This document shows, piece after piece, positions 1-6,424 of a stretch of 8,320 bases of DNA. The stretch comes from Fusobacteriales bacterium (GTDB lineage Bacteria; Fusobacteriota; Fusobacteriia; Fusobacteriales; Leptotrichiaceae): the NCBI GenBank assembly GCA_031285605.1, contig JAITVW010000237.1, forward strand, positions 1 through 8,320, written 5' to 3'. Positions within the stretch are counted from its first letter, which is position 1. Every line of letters starts with the position of its first letter. A program made the position numbers and the translations under genes. The notes beneath the pieces are model-generated. The model was not told where the DNA came from, did not search any database, and saw nothing but the letters and a program-made list of their open reading frames with translations.

Positions 1-1
1 A

Positions 2-25
2 AATATAGAGGAGAATTTTTATTAA
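2..25 (+). CDS. possible 3' end of an upstream gene
   Basis: One plus-strand frame enters from the left edge and ends at a TAA at 23-25, encoding NIEENFY. A second frame stops immediately (TAG at 6-8). The third runs on about 130 nt into the next gene and would overlap it too far to be likely. A gene ending here would leave 33 nt before the epimerase start, which fits an operon. Seven residues are too few to identify a product. In Firmicutes rpe often follows rsgA, so RsgA is one thing to look for upstream, but nothing visible here supports it. Confidence 0.25.
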   Translation, partial: NIEENFY

Positions 26-58
26 GAGCCTGTTTGCAGGTATTTAAGGAGGAATTTT

Positions 59-721
59 ATGAAACAGTTTGCTGCTTCAATTATGTGTGCGGATCAAATG
101 AACCTGAAAAAAGAGTTAGAAAGACTGGAAAAGGCTGAAATTAAACTTTTACACTGCGATGTAATGGATGGCATTTTTGTAGATAATATGGCTATGGGTC
201 CATATATACTAAAAGAAATAAAAAAAAATACAAATATACTTCTTGATATCCATCTGGCAACTATAACTCCGTTTAAATATATGAAGATGTATTCCGGGAT
301 TAAGCCAAAGTATATATCATTTCATATAGAAACATCTGAAAACCCAGAAAAAGAAATAAAGTTTCTTAGAGAAAACGGAATTTCTCCGTCACTTGCTGTA
401 AGTCCGCAAACACCTATATCAAAAATAGTAAAATATCTTCCGTTGGTTGATATGCTGTTAATAATGACTGTAAATCCCGGATTTGCGGGACAGCCTTTTA
501 ATTATAGCGTTATTGAAAAATTAAAAGAACTGAATATCTGCCTTGGAGATTTGAAAAATCCTCCGGTAATTGAGGTAGATGGCAATATAAATAAAAAGAC
601 AATACCGGTACTATATGAAAATAATGCAAGTGTATATGTATTAGGGACATCAGCCCTATTTAACAGTACTCCAGGTACTTACAGGGAAAAAATAGAAGAT
701 TTACAAAAGCTGTTTATTTAG
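59..721 (+). CDS. ribulose-phosphate 3-epimerase family protein, allulose-6-phosphate 3-epimerase (AlsE)-like
   Basis: This is a TIM-barrel sugar-phosphate epimerase of 220 residues, the normal family length. It interconverts ketose phosphates at C3 in the cytoplasm. The metal and catalytic residues are visible: H32 and D34 in LLHCDVMDG, H65 in LDIHLA, and D174 in IEVDGN. The phosphate-binding loops are MTVNPGFAGQPF (136-147) and GTSALF (196-201). FAGQPF is closer to AlsE than to housekeeping Rpe, which usually has FGGQ. Two family positions differ: A67 replaces the active-site Met of the HLM motif, and D42 replaces Pro in FVPN. The start is set by a strong AAGGAGG at 46-52. It lies upstream of a nitroreductase and thiamine pyrophosphokinase, and an rpe-thiN order is common in Firmicutes, so true Rpe activity remains possible. 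Family membership is secure; the exact substrate is not. Confidence 0.85.
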   Translation: MKQFAASIMCADQMNLKKELERLEKAEIKLLHCDVMDGIFVDNMAMGPYILKEIKKNTNILLDIHLATITPFKYMKMYSGIKPKYISFHIETSENPEKEIKFLRENGISPSLAVSPQTPISKIVKYLPLVDMLLIMTVNPGFAGQPFNYSVIEKLKELNICLGDLKNPPVIEVDGNINKKTIPVLYENNASVYVLGTSALFNSTPGTYREKIEDLQKLFI

Positions 722-749
722 CATATATAAAAAAGAAAAATGAAGCTGA

Positions 750-778
750 TTGATTTTCTCATGTTTTCTGTTTATAAT
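750..778 (+). promoter_or_regulatory. sigma-70 type promoter for the nitroreductase/thiN unit
   Basis: TTGATT (750-755) and a perfect TATAAT (773-778) are separated by exactly 17 nt. The first downstream start codon is at 814, preceded by GAAGGGA at 800-806. No convincing terminator lies between the epimerase stop and this site, so read-through from the epimerase is also possible. Confidence 0.6.
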
Positions 779-813
779 ATAAGAAAAGAAAAAAGGGCAG
801 AAGGGATGAAAAT

Positions 814-1374
814 ATGAATAATGTAATAGAAGTTATAAAATCAAGAAGAACAACGAAAGCCTTCAGAAGAGATGAACAGATAAAAGAGGAAGAGCTGGAG
901 CTGATATTAGAGGCAGGAAACTGGGCGCCGACAGGACATAATACACAGCCGTGGTTTTTTACTGCCATTCAGAACAGAGAGCTTATAGATAAGTTAAATA
1001 TGCTGGCAAAGAAATCTGGGAAAGCTTCTAAAGATGAAATAACGCAAAAAATGTGCAGCAATGAGATGCTGGATCTTTTTTACGGAGCTCCGACAATAGT
1101 AATAGTTTCATATGAAAAAGAAGATCTGACACCTATTGAGGATGTTTCGGCTGCATCACAGAATATGCTTCTTGCAGCAGAAAGCCTGAATATAGCAAGC
1201 TGCTGGAATGGAATAGTACGTATGTTTTTTTCACGGATGGATAATGATCAGAGAGAAGAATTCGGAATACCCGAAAATTATATTCCCCACACTGTTTTAG
1301 CTTTCGGATATCCAAAAATAAAAGTAATGAATATTCCGCAAAAAAATAAAAATTACAGGAAAATAATAAAATAA
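814..1374 (+). CDS. nitroreductase family protein (FMN-dependent oxidoreductase)
   Basis: The product is a small single-domain nitroreductase of 186 residues. This family binds FMN as a homodimer and uses NAD(P)H to reduce nitro compounds, quinones or other acceptors. Typical elements are visible: the N-terminal FMN-phosphate motif SRRTTKAF (10-17), the APTGHNTQPW segment (38-47), the central helix SQNMLLAAESLNIASCWNG (115-133), and the C-terminal PHTVLAFGYP (158-167), which forms part of the flavin pocket. The usual arginine pair near the N-terminus is present (R11, R12). Translation starts at 814; an ATG at 806 reaches a stop after three codons and is ruled out. The gene precedes the thiamine pyrophosphokinase by 16 nt and shares its promoter. 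The physiological substrate cannot be read from sequence. Confidence 0.88.
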   Translation: MNNVIEVIKSRRTTKAFRRDEQIKEEELELILEAGNWAPTGHNTQPWFFTAIQNRELIDKLNMLAKKSGKASKDEITQKMCSNEMLDLFYGAPTIVIVSYEKEDLTPIEDVSAASQNMLLAAESLNIASCWNGIVRMFFSRMDNDQREEFGIPENYIPHTVLAFGYPKIKVMNIPQKNKNYRKIIK

Positions 1375-1390
1375 ATACGGGAGATTCTAA

Positions 1391-2014
1391 ATGAAAGCAG
1401 TTATATTCTTAAACGGGGAGTATGATTACAAAGATAATTTTTTAAAAAAAATTATAGATAAAGATACTGATATTTTTTGTGCCGACGGAGGGACGAATTA
1501 TTGTCTGGAAAGAGGTTATGTCCCAAAATGTATATATGGAGATCTGGATTCCATAAAATCTGAAATTCTGGATAAAATAACCGAAATGGGAATAAAAACG
1601 GAAAAATTTTCTCCCGATAAGGATTTTTCCGATTTTGAGCTTGTTTTGGAAGAGATGGGATATGAGAATTATAAGGAAATATATGTGGTAGGAGCTTTGG
1701 GGAAAAGAATTGATTTTACTTTGAATAATATTTTTCTTATGGAAAAATACAAGAAACTGATAATTCTCACAGAAAAAGAAAAGATTTTTTTCAGGGAAGA
1801 AAGTTTTACTATTGTCGGAAAAGCAGGAAAGATACTTTCTATGGTTTCTCTTGACAGTGAGATAGAAGGAATAACATTAAAGGGATTTAGGTATCCTCTT
1901 TTAAACAGATATATAAAAAGGGACAGTTCTATTCTGATGAGTAATGTGATACTGGCAGATGAAGCTGAAGTAATTTTTAAAAAAGGTAAAATAGTAGTTA
2001 TTTTATATGTATAA
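1391..2014 (+). CDS. thiN: thiamine pyrophosphokinase
   Basis: This cytoplasmic enzyme transfers pyrophosphate from ATP to thiamine, making the cofactor thiamine diphosphate from salvaged vitamin. At 207 residues it is normal for a bacterial ThiN. The catalytic-domain motifs appear in order: ADGGTNY (31-37), the acidic metal-binding GDLDS (50-54), PDKDFSDFELVL (75-86, the KDxTD motif with Ser for Thr), and GALGKRIDFTLNN (101-113). The last is usually GGRxDHxxxN, so Gly and His are replaced by Lys and Phe here. The C-terminal thiamine-binding beta domain follows, with GFRYPL (165-170) and SN at 184-185. GGGAGA at 1379-1384 serves the ATG. It is the second gene after the nitroreductase. No thiamine riboswitch is visible upstream of either gene. 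Confidence 0.88.
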   Translation: MKAVIFLNGEYDYKDNFLKKIIDKDTDIFCADGGTNYCLERGYVPKCIYGDLDSIKSEILDKITEMGIKTEKFSPDKDFSDFELVLEEMGYENYKEIYVVGALGKRIDFTLNNIFLMEKYKKLIILTEKEKIFFREESFTIVGKAGKILSMVSLDSEIEGITLKGFRYPLLNRYIKRDSSILMSNVILADEAEVIFKKGKIVVILYV

Positions 2015-2036
2015 AAAATATTTTCTCTAAAGAATA

Positions 2037-2045
2037 TGATATAAT
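2037..2045 (+). promoter_or_regulatory. extended -10 promoter for mnmG
   Basis: TGATATAAT (2037-2045) is a perfect extended -10 element (TGN plus TATAAT). The -35 region 17 nt upstream is only A/T-rich, which an extended -10 can tolerate. It lies 23 nt after the thiN stop and about 65 nt before the mnmG start, and no terminator separates the two genes, so some read-through is also possible. Confidence 0.55.
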
Positions 2046-2111
2046 AGTACAGTAATTTTTATTTTAAGAAAAATATAAAAGAGATAATTTTATAGATGAA
2101 GAGGAGAAACA

Positions 2112-3971
2112 ATGAATACAGATTATGATGTGATAGTGGTAGGAGCAGGACATGCAGGGGTAGAAGCAGCTTTGGCTTCGGCAAGACTGGGAATGAAAAC
2201 AGCTTTATTTACGATTTTTATTGATAATATAGCAATGATGTCGTGTAATCCTTCTATAGGAGGACCCGGAAAATCACATCTTGTTTCTGAACTTGGAATG
2301 CTTGGCGGGGAAATGGCAAGACATATAGACAGCTATAATCTGCAGCTGAAAAACCTGAATCATACAAAAGGGCTTGCAGCAAGAATAACAAGAGCACAGG
2401 CAGATAAATACTGGTATAGAATAAAAATGAGAGAAATAGTGGAAAAACAGGATAATCTTGAGGTAGTTCAGGGAATAGTTTCTGATTTGATTCTTGACGG
2501 AAAAAAAGTAACAGGCGTAAAAGATCAGGTAGGAATAGAGTACAGATCCAAGGCAGTTATATTATGTACAGGAACATTCTTAAAAGGCAGATTTATAATT
2601 GGTGATGTTAAATATGAGGCAGGAAGACAGGGAGAACAGTCAAGCGAGGAATTATCCGACAGACTTCGTGAATACGGCTTTGAGGTGGACAGATACCAGA
2701 CAGCAACACCCCCGAGAATAGATAAAAGAACAATAAATTTTTCTGAAATTGAGGAATTAAAAGGTGAGGAAAATCCAAGATATTTTTCATATCATACTCT
2801 GAAAGAAGAAAATTCGGTAATGCCTACATGGCTTACTTATACAACACCGGAAACAATCAGGGTAGCAGGCGGGCTTCTAAAATACTCCCCTATAGTAACA
2901 GGAATAGTGAGTTCCAAAGGACCGAGGCATTGTCCTTCACTTGACAGAAAGGTTTTAAGATTTCCTGAAAAAACAAATCATCAGATATTTTTGGAACAGG
3001 AAAGCACGGAGTCAAATGAAATTTATATAAACGGATTTACTACGGCAATGCCGCCTTTTGCACAGGACGCTATGCTGAAAACAATAAAAGGTCTGGAAAA
3101 TGCAAAGATAATGAGATACGGTTATGCTGTGGAATATGATTATATACCGGCTAATCAGCTGAAACTGACACTTGAAACAAAAATACTTGAAAATCTTTAT
3201 ACAGCAGGAACTATTAACGGTACTAGCGGATATGAAGAGGCTGCTGTTCAGGGATTTATGGCTTCTGTTAATGCAGTGAGAAAAATAAAGGGACAATCTC
3301 CTGTTATTATTGACAGAAGTGAAGGATATACAGGAGTTCTTATAGATGATATCATAAATAAAGATACTCCCGAACCATACAGAGTGCTTCCTTCAAGGGC
3401 TGAATACAGGCTGACATTGAGACAGGACAATGTTTTCCTGAGATTACTTGATAAAGCCAGAGAAATAGGTATTCTTGATAAAGAAAAGCTGGAAGAGCTG
3501 GAGAATGCCAAAAAAGGGATAGAAAAAGAGCTGGAAAGACTAAGAAATATAACTGTTTATCCTACAAAAGAAAATAATGAAATATTGATATCATTAGGTC
3601 ATGATACGATGAATAACCCTGTTTCGGCATTTGATTTTCTTGCGAGAAAAGAAATGACATATGATGATCTGGCAAGATTCATAGAGGCAGAGAAGTTATC
3701 TAAGATTGTAAAAGAACAGGTAGAGATCAATTCTAAATATAAAATTTTTATCGACAGAGAGAAAAATCAGATAGAAAAATTTAAAAAGCTGGAAGAAATG
3801 ATAATTCCAAAGGATACAGATTATGAAAAGATAAAAGGTATAAGTAATATCGCAATTTCGGGACTTGTATATTCACAGCCCGAAACAATAGGACAGGCAA
3901 GCAGGATAAGCGGGATAACTCATAATGATATGACGCTGCTGATAGCCTTTATAAAAGAAAAAAATAAGTAA
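2112..3971 (+). CDS. mnmG: tRNA uridine-5-carboxymethylaminomethyl modification enzyme MnmG (GidA)
   Basis: MnmG is the FAD-binding half of the MnmE-MnmG complex. The complex installs the (carboxymethyl)aminomethyl group on wobble uridine 34 of certain tRNAs, using a methylenetetrahydrofolate carbon. The 619-residue length is normal. Visible elements are the dinucleotide fold VVGAGHAGVEAALA (9-22), the SCNP cysteine (C45), the second conserved cysteine in GPRHCPSLDRK (C274), the FAD motif NGTSGYEEAAVQG (369-381), EPYRVLPSRAEYRLTLR (421-437), and a helical C-terminal domain used to bind MnmE and tRNA. The segment SCNPSIGGPGKSHLVSELGMLGGEM differs from the common SCNPAIGGIAKGHLV and resembles one of the two MnmG paralogues I recall from Fusobacterium. 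AGAGGAG at 2099-2105 sets the start. The gene has its own promoter and terminator, and mnmE is not in the window. Confidence 0.95.
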   Translation: MNTDYDVIVVGAGHAGVEAALASARLGMKTALFTIFIDNIAMMSCNPSIGGPGKSHLVSELGMLGGEMARHIDSYNLQLKNLNHTKGLAARITRAQADKYWYRIKMREIVEKQDNLEVVQGIVSDLILDGKKVTGVKDQVGIEYRSKAVILCTGTFLKGRFIIGDVKYEAGRQGEQSSEELSDRLREYGFEVDRYQTATPPRIDKRTINFSEIEELKGEENPRYFSYHTLKEENSVMPTWLTYTTPETIRVAGGLLKYSPIVTGIVSSKGPRHCPSLDRKVLRFPEKTNHQIFLEQESTESNEIYINGFTTAMPPFAQDAMLKTIKGLENAKIMRYGYAVEYDYIPANQLKLTLETKILENLYTAGTINGTSGYEEAAVQGFMASVNAVRKIKGQSPVIIDRSEGYTGVLIDDIINKDTPEPYRVLPSRAEYRLTLRQDNVFLRLLDKAREIGILDKEKLEELENAKKGIEKELERLRNITVYPTKENNEILISLGHDTMNNPVSAFDFLARKEMTYDDLARFIEAEKLSKIVKEQVEINSKYKIFIDREKNQIEKFKKLEEMIIPKDTDYEKIKGISNIAISGLVYSQPETIGQASRISGITHNDMTLLIAFIKEKNK

Positions 3972-3981
3972 ATACACAGTC

Positions 3982-4014
3982 AAGAGAGAAGGAAATTGAT
4001 CTTCTCTTTTTTAA
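3982..4014 (+). terminator. intrinsic terminator of mnmG
   Basis: AGAGAAG (3985-3991) pairs with CTTCTCT (4001-4007) around a 9-nt loop. A G-U and two A-U pairs can extend the stem outward to 3982 and 4010. The 3' arm runs into a T tract (4007-4012). It begins 11 nt after the mnmG stop. Confidence 0.75.
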
Positions 4015-4129
4015 TAAAAATTTTTTAAACATAATAAAAATAAGGACTTTTATAATGAAGGTATTATTGTTTTCTGAAGTTTTTGAATAAATTTATATCT
4101 CAGAAATGATAAAATTAGTTAAATGAATG

Positions 4130-4158
4130 TTTACATCTCGTGGTAATTGTGAGATAAT
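4130..4158 (+). promoter_or_regulatory. promoter for the ACT/PFL operon with an inverted repeat in the spacer
   Basis: TTTACA (4130-4135) and GATAAT (4153-4158) are 17 nt apart, and TGA directly before the -10 (4150-4152) makes it an extended -10. ATCTC (4135-4139) and GAGAT (4151-4155) form an inverted repeat across the spacer and could be an operator, but a 5-bp match in AT-rich DNA is weak evidence. The start codon is at 4192 after AGGAGG (4182-4187). Confidence 0.55.
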
Positions 4159-4191
4159 CAGATTGTAAATAATTTTTATACAGGAGGAAAA

Positions 4192-4470
4192 ATGGAAGGT
4201 AAAGTAGTGGTAACTGTAATGGGTGCAGACAAGACCGGAATCGTAGCCGGAGTATCTGCAAAGCTAAATGAACTGGATATAAATATAATTGATATATCAC
4301 AGACAATTTTTGAAAATGAAATATTTGCGATGATAATGCTTACTGAAGTAAAAAAAAGCCAAAGGAGTATAGAAGATATACAAAATGAATTTAAGGCAGT
4401 GGAAGAAAGTTTAAAAGTAAAAATATTCATACAGCATGAAGATATCTTCAAAGTAATGCACAGAATATAA
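4192..4470 (+). CDS. ACT domain-containing protein (UPF0237 family)
   Basis: This 92-residue protein is almost entirely one ACT domain, a small ligand-binding fold that usually senses amino acids or other metabolites. The N-terminal strand and glycine-rich turn VVTVMGADKTGIVAGVS (6-22) and the second-strand region INIIDISQT (30-38) are characteristic. The C-terminal signature IQHEDIFKVMHRI (80-92) is, from memory, the hallmark of UPF0237. There is no catalytic domain, so a regulatory or ligand-binding role is inferred. AGGAGG at 4182-4187 gives a clear start. It ends 15 nt before a UPF0210/PFL gene, the partner with which this family is commonly paired, so the two probably act on the same process. 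The ligand is unknown. Confidence 0.9.
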   Translation: MEGKVVVTVMGADKTGIVAGVSAKLNELDINIIDISQTIFENEIFAMIMLTEVKKSQRSIEDIQNEFKAVEESLKVKIFIQHEDIFKVMHRI

Positions 4471-4485
4471 GGAGGTTTATTAGAG

Positions 4486-5850
4486 ATGTTATTACTCCCA
4501 GATGAGATATTAGAAACAATAAATATGATAAGTACATATAGTCTTGATGTAAGAACAGTAACAATGGGAATCAGCCTTTTGGACTGTATAGATCCCAGTG
4601 CTGAAAAAACAGCAGAGAATATATATAATAAAATAGTAAAATACGGGAAAAATCTTGTGGAATATGCAGATGAAATATCAAGTAAATATAATGTTCCTAT
4701 AGTTAATAAAAGAGTATCGGTTACTCCGATTGCTGTTATAGGTAATTCTACGGATGCCGAAGACTATACTATATTTGCCAAAGCGCTTGACAGAGCTGCT
4801 ACAGAAATAGGGATAGACTTCATAGGAGGTTTTTCTGCTTTAGTTGATAAGGGATTTACAAAAGGGGATATAAGGTTAATCAATAGTATACCAAAAGCAC
4901 TAAGCAGTACGGCAAAAGTCTGCTCTTCAGTTAATGTAGGATCAACTAAGTCAGGAATAAATCTGGATGCTATAAAAATGATGGGAAAAACAGTGAAGGA
5001 GCTGGCACAGCTTTCAGCAGATCAGGATGGTCTTGCAGCAGCGAAATTTGTGGTATTTACTAATGCGGTACCGGATAATCCTTTTATGGCAGGAGCTTTT
5101 CACGGGGTAGAGAATGCTGATGTGGTACTGAACGTGGGAATAAGCGGACCGGGAGTGGTAAGACATGCTTTGGCACAGGTAGATAAAAAGGCAAAAATAG
5201 ATGAGGTAATAGAAACAATAAAAAAAATAAGCTTTAAAATAACAAGAATGGGTGAGCTTATAGGAAGAGAAGTAGCAAATAAGCTGGAAATAGAGTTTGG
5301 AATTATTGATTTATCCCTTGCTCCTACTCCGGCAGTGGGAGACAGTGTTGCCAATGTTCTTGAGGAATTCGGGATTGAATCGGTAGGAGCTTATGGAACA
5401 ACTTTTGCCCTTGCCATACTAAATGATGCAGTGAAAAAAGGCGGAGCAATGGCGGCAAGCAGAGTGGGAGGACTGACAGGAGCATTTATTCCTGTAAGTG
5501 AAGATCAGGGAATGATAGCTGCTACAAGTAAGGGTTATCTTACATTGGAAAAACTCGAGGCAATGACGTGTGTTTGTTCTGTGGGACTGGATATGATAGC
5601 AATTCCGGGAGACACTACTGAAGCCGTAATATCAGGAATTATAGCCGATGAAATGGCAATAGGAATGATAAACAGCAAGACAACAGCTGTAAGAATAATA
5701 CCCGTACCCGGAAAAAAAGCCGGAGACAGGGTTGTTTTCGGAGGACTGCTCGGAGAAGCTGATATTATTAATATAAATAATCTGGACTGTTCTGTTCTTA
5801 TAAACAGAGGCGGAAAAGTGGCTCCGCCGATTCAGGCATTAAAAAATTAA
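4486..5850 (+). CDS. PFL family protein (UPF0210, DUF711)
   Basis: This 454-residue protein matches the UPF0210/DUF711 family, named for a structural relation to pyruvate formate-lyase-like barrels. The biochemical function is not established. Features I recognise include the N-terminal EILETINMI (7-15), [13 protein letters not shown] (22-34), [19 protein letters not shown] (144-162), the glycine-rich [16 protein letters not shown] (214-229), [15 protein letters not shown] (275-289), and [17 protein letters not shown] (361-377) with a Cys pair at 362 and 364. The sequence looks complete. No signal peptide or membrane segment is evident, so it is probably cytoplasmic. GGAGG at 4471-4475 lies 10 nt before the ATG. 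It is the second gene after the ACT-domain protein and is closed by a strong terminator. A glycyl-radical motif of true pyruvate formate-lyase is not apparent, so it should not be called a formate-lyase. Confidence 0.9.
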   Translation: MLLLPDEILETINMISTYSLDVRTVTMGISLLDCIDPSAEKTAENIYNKIVKYGKNLVEYADEISSKYNVPIVNKRVSVTPIAVIGNSTDAEDYTIFAKALDRAATEIGIDFIGGFSALVDKGFTKGDIRLINSIPKALSSTAKVCSSVNVGSTKSGINLDAIKMMGKTVKELAQLSADQDGLAAAKFVVFTNAVPDNPFMAGAFHGVENADVVLNVGISGPGVVRHALAQVDKKAKIDEVIETIKKISFKITRMGELIGREVANKLEIEFGIIDLSLAPTPAVGDSVANVLEEFGIESVGAYGTTFALAILNDAVKKGGAMAASRVGGLTGAFIPVSEDQGMIAATSKGYLTLEKLEAMTCVCSVGLDMIAIPGDTTEAVISGIIADEMAIGMINSKTTAVRIIPVPGKKAGDRVVFGGLLGEADIININNLDCSVLINRGGKVAPPIQALKN

Positions 5851-5865
5851 TATTAAAAAAGAGAG

Positions 5866-5889
5866 AAACCGGATTTTTCCGGTTTTTTT
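5866..5889 (+). terminator. strong intrinsic terminator after the ACT/PFL operon
   Basis: AAACCGGA (5866-5873) and TCCGGTTT (5878-5885) form a perfect 8-bp stem with a TTTT loop, and the T run continues to 5889. It starts 15 nt after the PFL stop. The opposite strand has the same hairpin followed by TCTCTCTTTTTT, so it may also stop transcripts coming from the minus-strand side, where the fdhD remnant ends. Confidence 0.85.
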
Positions 5890-5916
5890 GCTGAAAATAA
5901 TATTTCTTATATAAAA

Positions 5917-6129
5917 TCAGGCATTAATAAGTCCGTCTGCACCGGAATATACGTTTATTTTATTTACTCCTGCAAAACCTGCCGCAGTTTTCACGGAAAA
6001 ATCTGTCGGAGCAGAACGTGAAATAATGATTTTAACACTAAATTTTGCGCTTTTAAGAAGAGTTTCCGAAGACACCCTGCTCTGTTACAGCAAAATACTT
6101 TCAGACGGCTTAAAATCAAAATTAAGCTT
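5917..6129 (-). pseudogene. fdhD: decayed C-terminal fragment of fdhD (formate dehydrogenase accessory sulfurtransferase)
   Basis: Read on the minus strand, this stretch gives 14 codons ending PSESILL, a TAA (6085-6087), and then 55 codons in the same frame to a TGA at 5917-5919. The second part contains SRVSSETLLKSAK, IIISRSAPTDFSV and INVYSGADGLI. These match the FdhD C-terminal pattern SGRVSSExxLKAA, IVSRSAPT and FNVYSG, as I know the family. FdhD passes sulfur from a cysteine desulfurase to the molybdenum cofactor of formate dehydrogenase. Relative to the family, the N-terminal two thirds, including the GRHNALDK region, are missing or unrecognisable. About eight residues between the SAPT and FAG segments also seem deleted. 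There is no credible start or ribosome binding site. No formate dehydrogenase gene is in the window. Confidence 0.75.
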
Positions 6130-6185
6130 TAGATAAAAAAATAAATAGCAATCATTGATGATAATTTTGTTTATTAGATAAAAAA
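6129..6185 (+). repeat. 12-bp direct repeat TTAGATAAAAAA, two copies
   Basis: Exact copies lie at 6129-6140 and 6174-6185, 45 nt apart. The similar TTAGATTATAA follows at 6191-6201. The sequence is low-complexity and AT-rich, so chance is a real possibility. Confidence 0.45.
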
Positions 6186-6191
6186 TATCGT

Positions 6192-6232
6192 TAGATTATA
6201 ACCGGAAATTTTATGTTGTTAATCTATTTTTT
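6192..6232 (+). terminator. weak hairpin plus T tract, possible terminator
   Basis: TAGATTA (6192-6198) pairs with TAATCTA (6220-6226), with three further possible pairs inside (AAC/GTT), followed by six Ts (6227-6232). The stem is AT-rich and the loop is long, so it would be unstable. No plus-strand gene ends just before it. Confidence 0.2.
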
Positions 6233-6283
6233 CTAATTATGTTAAATTTATAGTAGGTATAGATATGAGAAAAAGAAATCCCG

Positions 6284-6296
6284 TATGGCAGCCATA
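6284..6296. repeat. 13-bp palindrome TATGGC-A-GCCATA
   Basis: TATGGC (6284-6289) and GCCATA (6291-6296) are perfect inverted copies around a single A. It is more GC-rich than its surroundings. The form is that of a dimeric DNA-binding protein site. Only one copy was seen, so an operator or centromere-type role is only inferred. Confidence 0.4.
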
Positions 6297-6331
6297 TCAA
6301 AATGGATGTAAACGGAATTTTACTGCTTGGT

Positions 6332-6398
6332 AATACTGCCTGTTTTAATATACACTGTCTTTTTCTTCCTTCGGAGTGCCGAGATATCCGGCAGTATT
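6332..6398. repeat. 9-bp inverted repeat AATACTGCC...GGCAGTATT
   Basis: The arms at 6332-6340 and 6390-6398 are perfect and enclose 49 nt. Between them TGCCG (6377-6381) can instead pair locally with CGGCA (6389-6393). The outer and inner hairpins share bases and exclude each other. The element lies 26-92 nt past the stop of the minus-strand 187-residue gene. Neither hairpin is followed by a clear T tract on the minus strand, so it is not a standard terminator. Confidence 0.4.
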
Positions 6399-6424
6399 TA
6401 ATTGATTATATTCAAGTTATTATC

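Larger units (their letters stand above)
6130..6424. other. non-coding stretch with short repeats, between the fdhD remnant and the partition-like genes
   Basis: No supportable gene was found on either strand. The longest start-to-stop reading on the plus strand begins at ATG 6265 and is 22 codons with no ribosome binding site. On the minus strand just after the 187-residue gene, a 23-codon reading (6416 down to 6345) includes NTAGYLGTPKEEKD. It looks protein-like but has no start codon. The stretch also holds a 12-bp direct repeat, a 13-bp palindrome and a 9-bp inverted repeat, listed separately. It may be decayed former coding sequence continuing from fdhD, or a regulatory/centromere region for the ParA unit. 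Confidence 0.5.

Noticed and set aside
721..770. Terminator after the epimerase gene
   Set aside because: Only a few A-T pairs (AGAAAA with TTTTCT) with mismatches and no T tract were found. The same bases hold a better promoter.
1391..2014. Thiamine (TPP) riboswitch upstream of thiN
   Set aside because: The 16-nt gap and the leader before the nitroreductase are too short and lack the conserved CUGAGA and related core segments.
3012..3511. Minus-strand open frames inside mnmG
   Set aside because: They lie opposite strongly recognisable MnmG motifs, are rich in Ser, Phe and Cys as expected for antisense of this AT-rich code, and have no ribosome binding sites.
4115..4451. Minus-strand frames across the ACT gene and its promoter
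   Set aside because: The ACT protein on the plus strand is clearly real, and these frames are low-complexity shadows of it.
5100..5354. Minus-strand open frame inside the PFL gene
   Set aside because: It is antisense to conserved PFL-family sequence, with no recognisable motif or ribosome binding site.
6085..6087. Internal stop in fdhD read as a selenocysteine or recoding site
   Set aside because: The codon is TAA, not TGA, the rest of the gene is truncated, and no start or ribosome binding site remains.
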